This document shows, piece by piece, positions 60,767-64,000 of a DNA stretch of 64,000 nucleotides. The position numbers and the translations under genes are program-made. The DNA is from Acetivibrio sp. MSJd-27 (GTDB lineage Bacteria; Bacillota; Clostridia; UMGS1840; HGM11507). How positions within the stretch are numbered: position 1 is the stretch's first letter; every line of letters begins with the position of its first letter. The DNA lies in NCBI RefSeq assembly GCF_018918095.1, contig NZ_JAHLPV010000006.1, positions 55,088 to 119,087 of the forward strand, read 5' to 3'. The notes beneath the pieces were generated by a model. The model searched no databases, was not told the origin of the DNA, and worked only from the letters and a program-made list of their open reading frames with translations.

Positions 60767-62158
60767 TCAATTCCTGCATTTTAAATAAGCTGTTTTTAAA
60801 AGCTCGATGCCGCGTATCAATTTTTCATTCTCATTCTGCACATAACAAAGGCGAAAATAGTCCTCTTTCTGAGAGGCACCGTAGAACGACTGTGAGGGCA
60901 TGATATATACGCCTCTGGAAACACAGTATTCATAGAACGGTTTCATAGAAAGATTTCCGGGAAGCTTTATCCAAAAGTTAAATCCGCCTTCCGGCTCTTC
61001 ATAATTAAAATTATAATAGGTTAACTCTTTCATGTATGCTAGAGCGATCTGGTATTTTTCTTCATAAAAAGAGACAATTTTTTTTAGATGCTCTTCAATA
61101 TGTTCTCTTAAAAATACATTGAGCCATCGCTGAAACAAACCCGAAAGAGAAACGTCCAGGTTTTCTTTCACCGCAGCCACACGCTCTCGGAATACTTTCG
61201 GAACGACAACAAATCCAAGGCGTACCCCAGGCATTGTGATCTTGGAAAAGCTCTTGATATAAAATACCCGATCGCTCCGATCCTGGCTTTTCAAAAAATT
61301 CCGGGGAGCTCCGAAATTAATATCACTTAATATATCGTCCTCAATCAAATAAAAATTGTATTTATCAGCCAATCTTAAAATACTTGAAATGGTATCCTGT
61401 CGATAGGATATTGTCGTTGGTGTTTGAAATGTGGATGTAATACATAAAAATTTCGGATGATAAATCTGGATCATTCGTTCCAATTGTTCCAAATCCATTC
61501 CGTCCTGCTTTAAAGGAATCCCATAAACCAATGCGCCTGCCTGCGCAAACGAATTTTTCAGACCCGTATAAGTCGGCTTTTCGATAAATACAACATCTCC
61601 CCACTGCGCGACAGAACGGGAAATCAAATCAATTCCCTGCTGAGAGCCGGAAACCACTATTACATCCCGGTAGTTTGCAAAAATATTTTGATACTTATTA
61701 AGATATCTGCAAATGGTTTTCCGCAATGGCAAATATCCTTCAATTTCCTGATAGTCAAAGACATCTTCGCCGTCCTGATGAAGGATCCTCTTTAAAATAC
61801 TGTCAAAATTCTGAATAGGATACACCGCTTTGTTCGGATTGTTTCCCATAAAGTTGATATCTTCTTTTGCAGGATGGCATAAATGGATTGTTTGTTTTTT
61901 TTCATTATCCTGAATTTTGCTTGTGACAAACACGCCAGCCCCCTGTTTTAACAAGACATACTGCTTCTCCTCCAACAGTTTCACTGCATGAGTTACCGTT
62001 GAAAGATTGACTCCGTATTCAGCAATCAATTTTCGGTAGGATGGAAGTTTTTGTCCGCTCTTATAAATCCCTTTTTTTATTTTTTCCTCCAGCTGGTCTG
62101 CGAGAACCTGATAAAGAGGCCGCTTTTGATCTTCAAACTGTATCGAAACACTTTTCAT
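60767..62158 (-). CDS. pdxR: PdxR-type MocR/GntR regulator with aminotransferase fold
   Basis: 463 residues from ATG 62158 (AAGGAAG upstream; longer frame has no site). N-terminal GntR winged helix (about 14-80; PSYRKLIAEYGVNLSTVTHAVKLLEE) and a fold type I aminotransferase domain (about 110-460) with PLP lysine in YIKSFSKITMPGVRLGF. PdxR senses pyridoxal 5'-phosphate and controls pdxST; the divergent position and the shared operator support this. MocR proteins do not usually transaminate. Confidence 0.9.
   Translation of the reverse strand: MKSVSIQFEDQKRPLYQVLADQLEEKIKKGIYKSGQKLPSYRKLIAEYGVNLSTVTHAVKLLEEKQYVLLKQGAGVFVTSKIQDNEKKQTIHLCHPAKEDINFMGNNPNKAVYPIQNFDSILKRILHQDGEDVFDYQEIEGYLPLRKTICRYLNKYQNIFANYRDVIVVSGSQQGIDLISRSVAQWGDVVFIEKPTYTGLKNSFAQAGALVYGIPLKQDGMDLEQLERMIQIYHPKFLCITSTFQTPTTISYRQDTISSILRLADKYNFYLIEDDILSDINFGAPRNFLKSQDRSDRVFYIKSFSKITMPGVRLGFVVVPKVFRERVAAVKENLDVSLSGLFQRWLNVFLREHIEEHLKKIVSFYEEKYQIALAYMKELTYYNFNYEEPEGGFNFWIKLPGNLSMKPFYEYCVSRGVYIMPSQSFYGASQKEDYFRLCYVQNENEKLIRGIELLKTAYLKCRN
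62135..62150. promoter_or_regulatory. Second PdxR-site copy inside the pdxR 5' coding end
   Basis: AAACTGTATCGAAACA repeats the left 11 bases of the intergenic operator in the same orientation 90 bp away, within codons 3-8 of pdxR. The spacing suggests a looped or extended repressor site. Confidence 0.5.
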
Positions 62159-62225
62159 TTTTCTTTTCTTCCTTTCTTGACAGACAGAAAACCCTTTGCT
62201 AAAATACATACAATTCATACGAACA

Positions 62226-62243
62226 AACTGTATCGATACAGTT
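62226..62243. promoter_or_regulatory. PdxR operator between pdxR and pdxS
   Basis: AACTGTATCGATACAGTT is a perfect 18-bp palindrome in the 132-bp divergent region, 48 bp before pdxS. No convincing -35/-10 pair was assigned to either gene, though the operator must overlap the promoter area. Confidence 0.65.
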
Positions 62244-62290
62244 ATTGTACATGAAATACACCAAATAATCAAGCATTGGAGGAAAATAAA

Positions 62291-63169
62291 ATGAGTAATC
62301 AGTATGAACTAAACAAAAATTTAGCCCAGATGTTAAAGGGCGGCGTGATTATGGATGTTGTCAACGCAGAGCAGGCTGTCATTGCGGAGGAAGCCGGCGC
62401 CGTTGCGGTTATGGCATTAGAGAGAGTACCGTCCGATATCCGCAAGCAGGGTGGTGTAGCCAGAATGAGTGATCCCAAATTGATTAAAGAAATCAAACAA
62501 AGTGTCTCTATTCCGGTTATGGCAAAAGCCCGCATCGGTCATTTTGTGGAGGCGCAAGTGTTGGAAGCCCTGGAAATTGATTATATCGATGAAAGCGAAG
62601 TGCTTACTCCTGCAGATGATATGTACCATATTGACAAATTTCAGTTTAAAATTCCTTTTGTTTGCGGTGCCAGAAACCTTGGCGAAGCACTGCGCAGAAT
62701 TGGCGAAGGCGCTTCCATGATTCGTACAAAAGGGGAAGCTGGAACCGGTAATGTAGTGGAAGCCGTGCGTCATATGAGAACCATCAACCGCGACATTGCT
62801 TCTCTTTCCGCTCTGGGAAAAGAAGAACTGATGACCTACACCAAAGAAATCGGTGCTCCGTACGATCTTGTCACCTATGTATGGGAAAATAAAAAATTAC
62901 CGGTGGTCAATTTTGCAGCCGGAGGTATCGCAACACCGGCTGATGCCGCTCTTATGATGCAGCTGGGAAGCGAGGGTGTTTTTGTCGGATCCGGCATCTT
63001 CAAATCCTCTGATCCGAAAAAACGTGCAAAAGCGATCGTTCAGGCAACCACTTACTATAACGATCCTAAGGTCATTGCGGAGGTATCAGAGGACTTGGAT
63101 GATGCAATGTACAGCTTGGATATCAATGATATCGACGAAAACAGCCTTTTTGCAAAAAGAGGCTGGTAA
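62291..63169 (+). CDS. pdxS: Pyridoxal 5'-phosphate synthase, synthase subunit
   Basis: 292 residues. TIM barrel with the phosphate-binding and catalytic positions in MDVVNAEQA (Asp24 area), [10 protein letters not shown] (catalytic lysine near 81) and [15 protein letters not shown] (near 145, second lysine). It builds PLP from ribose 5-phosphate, glyceraldehyde 3-phosphate and ammonia. GGAGG is seven to eight bases before ATG 62291. Confidence 0.97.
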   Translation: MSNQYELNKNLAQMLKGGVIMDVVNAEQAVIAEEAGAVAVMALERVPSDIRKQGGVARMSDPKLIKEIKQSVSIPVMAKARIGHFVEAQVLEALEIDYIDESEVLTPADDMYHIDKFQFKIPFVCGARNLGEALRRIGEGASMIRTKGEAGTGNVVEAVRHMRTINRDIASLSALGKEELMTYTKEIGAPYDLVTYVWENKKLPVVNFAAGGIATPADAALMMQLGSEGVFVGSGIFKSSDPKKRAKAIVQATTYYNDPKVIAEVSEDLDDAMYSLDINDIDENSLFAKRGW

Positions 63170-63170
63170 A

Positions 63171-63737
63171 ATGAAAAATATCGGAATTCTTGCATTGCAG
63201 GGCTCGGTGGAAGAGCATCGCAGAATGCTGGAAAAATTGGACTGCCGGATTACCGAAGTGAAAAAGCCTGCTGATCTGGCTGGGATCGACGGAATTATTC
63301 TCCCTGGCGGAGAGAGCACAACCATAGGAAAGCTTTTAAACCGCTGCAGTCTGTTTGCTCCCTTAAAAGAAAAAATAGAAAACGGTTTGCCCGTCTGGGG
63401 AACCTGTGCAGGGATGATTCTTCTGGCAAAAGAGATCGAAGATGAACAGCCTCATCTAGCCGTAATGGATATCAAGGTAAAGAGGAATGCATACGGAAGT
63501 CAATTGGACAGCTTTTCCACGAAAGAAAAAATTTGTGAAATTTCCAAGCAGCCAATTGAATTGGTCTTTATCCGAGCGCCTTATGTATCCGGCATTTCCG
63601 GAGCGGCAAAATCGCTTCTGACATTAAATAATCATATCGTGGCAGTCAAAGAAAAAAATATGCTGGCAACTTCCTTTCATCCGGAATTGACGGATGATTT
63701 GAGTATACACCGTTATTTTGCTGAAAAGATGATATAA
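63171..63737 (+). CDS. pdxT: Pyridoxal 5'-phosphate synthase, glutaminase subunit
   Basis: 188 residues. Class I-type amidotransferase: LPGGEST (45-51), nucleophile Cys79 in GTCAGM, and His170/Glu172 in SFHPEL. It feeds ammonia to PdxS in a 12+12 complex. The ATG is one base after the pdxS stop. A 15-bp GC-rich hairpin follows the stop and is broken off by the insertion element. Confidence 0.97.
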   Translation: MKNIGILALQGSVEEHRRMLEKLDCRITEVKKPADLAGIDGIILPGGESTTIGKLLNRCSLFAPLKEKIENGLPVWGTCAGMILLAKEIEDEQPHLAVMDIKVKRNAYGSQLDSFSTKEKICEISKQPIELVFIRAPYVSGISGAAKSLLTLNNHIVAVKEKNMLATSFHPELTDDLSIHRYFAEKMI

Positions 63738-63792
63738 TAGGGCAAAGCCCCTAGTGAAAAAAGTGAACAAGTCCAGTAAAAACGGACAATAG

Positions 63793-63836
63793 ACAAAAGC
63801 CCCTTATTGTAGGATAATATACTACAGTAGGGGGTT
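63793..63836 (+). promoter_or_regulatory. Hairpin masking the transposase ribosome site
   Basis: CCCCTTATTGTAG (63800-63812) can pair with CTACAGTAGGGG (63822-63833), which is the Shine-Dalgarno region of the transposase ORF. IS elements often use such a stem to stop translation of read-through transcripts from outside promoters, here pdxST. Confidence 0.45.
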
Positions 63837-63842
63837 AATGTT

Positions 63843-64000
63843 ATGTCGAGAAAATATCAACACACATTAGAACTATTGCCTCAAATTAAAGAAATGCTCA
63901 ACCAAGGGATGACACATAAAGAAATAGAAAAGGTATTAGGACTAACAGGAGATCGACCTGTGCACAATCTGTTAAAAAGGGAGCGCAGAAAAGAAAAACG
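63843..64000 (+). CDS. IS3-family OrfA-like transposase N terminus (partial)
   Basis: ATG 63843 opens a frame that runs off the window; about 52 residues are seen. It is basic with a helix-turn-helix (IKEMLNQGMTHKEIEKVLGL) followed by RPVHNLLKRERRKEK, the N-terminal pattern of a clostridial IS3 OrfA group. OrfB with the DDE domain would follow outside. AGGGGG lies ten bases before the ATG. Confidence 0.7.
   Translation, partial: MSRKYQHTLELLPQIKEMLNQGMTHKEIEKVLGLTGDRPVHNLLKRERRKEK

Larger units (their letters stand above)
63755..64000 (+). mobile_element. Left end of an IS3-like insertion sequence
   Basis: From about 63755 (TGAAAAAAGTGAAC) the sequence changes character: a GTCC/GGAC terminal-type repeat (63771-63787), then a transposase orfA. 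The exact left end and target duplication cannot be fixed, because the right end is outside the window. It lies directly after pdxT. Confidence 0.65.

Noticed and set aside
1..64000. CRISPR array, prophage, rRNA genes or replication origin
   Set aside because: No regularly spaced repeats, integrase or phage genes, rRNA sequence or DnaA-box cluster was seen; the only mobile DNA is the IS end at the right edge.

Overview
This window comes from the chromosome of a low-GC, anaerobic, probably spore-forming Firmicute of the class Clostridia (order Eubacteriales). The evidence is strong Shine-Dalgarno sites with many TTG/GTG starts, a PyrR-type pyr attenuator, a glmS ribozyme, cdaA-cdaR, a SipL-like DUF3794 protein behind a SigE-like promoter, class II ribonucleotide reductase, class 1B dihydroorotate dehydrogenase (PyrD+PyrK) and the DXP-independent vitamin B6 pair pdxST. 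No genus can be named from the sequence alone. Most of the window is ordinary core genome; the interest lies in leaders, operators and small ORFs between genes.

Layout: 1-895 partial spore morphogenesis gene (-). 1206-4584 an acyltransferase/zinc-ribbon membrane protein pair, then lspA and an RluD-type pseudouridine synthase (+). 4843-16231 pyr operon: attenuator, pyrR, uracil permease, pyrB, pyrC, pyrF, carA, carB, pyrK, pyrD. 16290-18224 thrS with its own promoter and folded leader. 18484-23861 a small membrane peptide, yhbY, a nadD-yqeK fusion, rsfS, leuS, ruvX and a DUF1292 protein. 23953-25470 a metallophosphoesterase, a small membrane protein and two tRNAs (Ser-GGA, Lys-CTT). 25672-29476 metF, a stand-alone MetH activation protein and a short metH. 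29687-33105 nrdJ-dut-cyclophilin operon (-) with NrdR boxes. 33343-35090 ychF (+) and tpx (-). 35187-41140 a heterodimeric ABC exporter (-) divergent from a MutS2-like ATPase without an Smr domain (+). 41291-44935 pgk-tpiA-gpmI (-) behind a Rex-like palindrome. 45032-49213 Lrp regulator, aminotransferase, DUF362 ferredoxin protein, trmL, degV (-). 49360-52273 ABC-F ATPase, acetyltransferase and a small anchored protein (-). 52453-59346 cdaA-cdaR-FAD enzyme-glmM-glmS (-), divergent from murA (+). 60767-63737 pdxR (-) divergent from pdxS-pdxT (+). 63755-64000 the left end of an IS3-like element.

How the parts work together: the pyr operon makes UMP from bicarbonate, glutamine and aspartate and is controlled by PyrR at a leader terminator. 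The metF/metH block and nrdJ both depend on cobalamin. The cdaA-glmS cluster ties c-di-AMP signalling to UDP-GlcNAc precursor supply, and murA next door makes the first committed step of peptidoglycan. The most unusual place is 38700-39265: on one side an exporter leader with a strong Shine-Dalgarno placed before an AUG-stop pair, on the other a roughly 270-nt leader with a tiny ORF, two U-tailed hairpins and an alternative 12-bp pairing, in front of a MutS2-like protein. This looks like ribosome-sensing attenuation on both sides of one divergent region.
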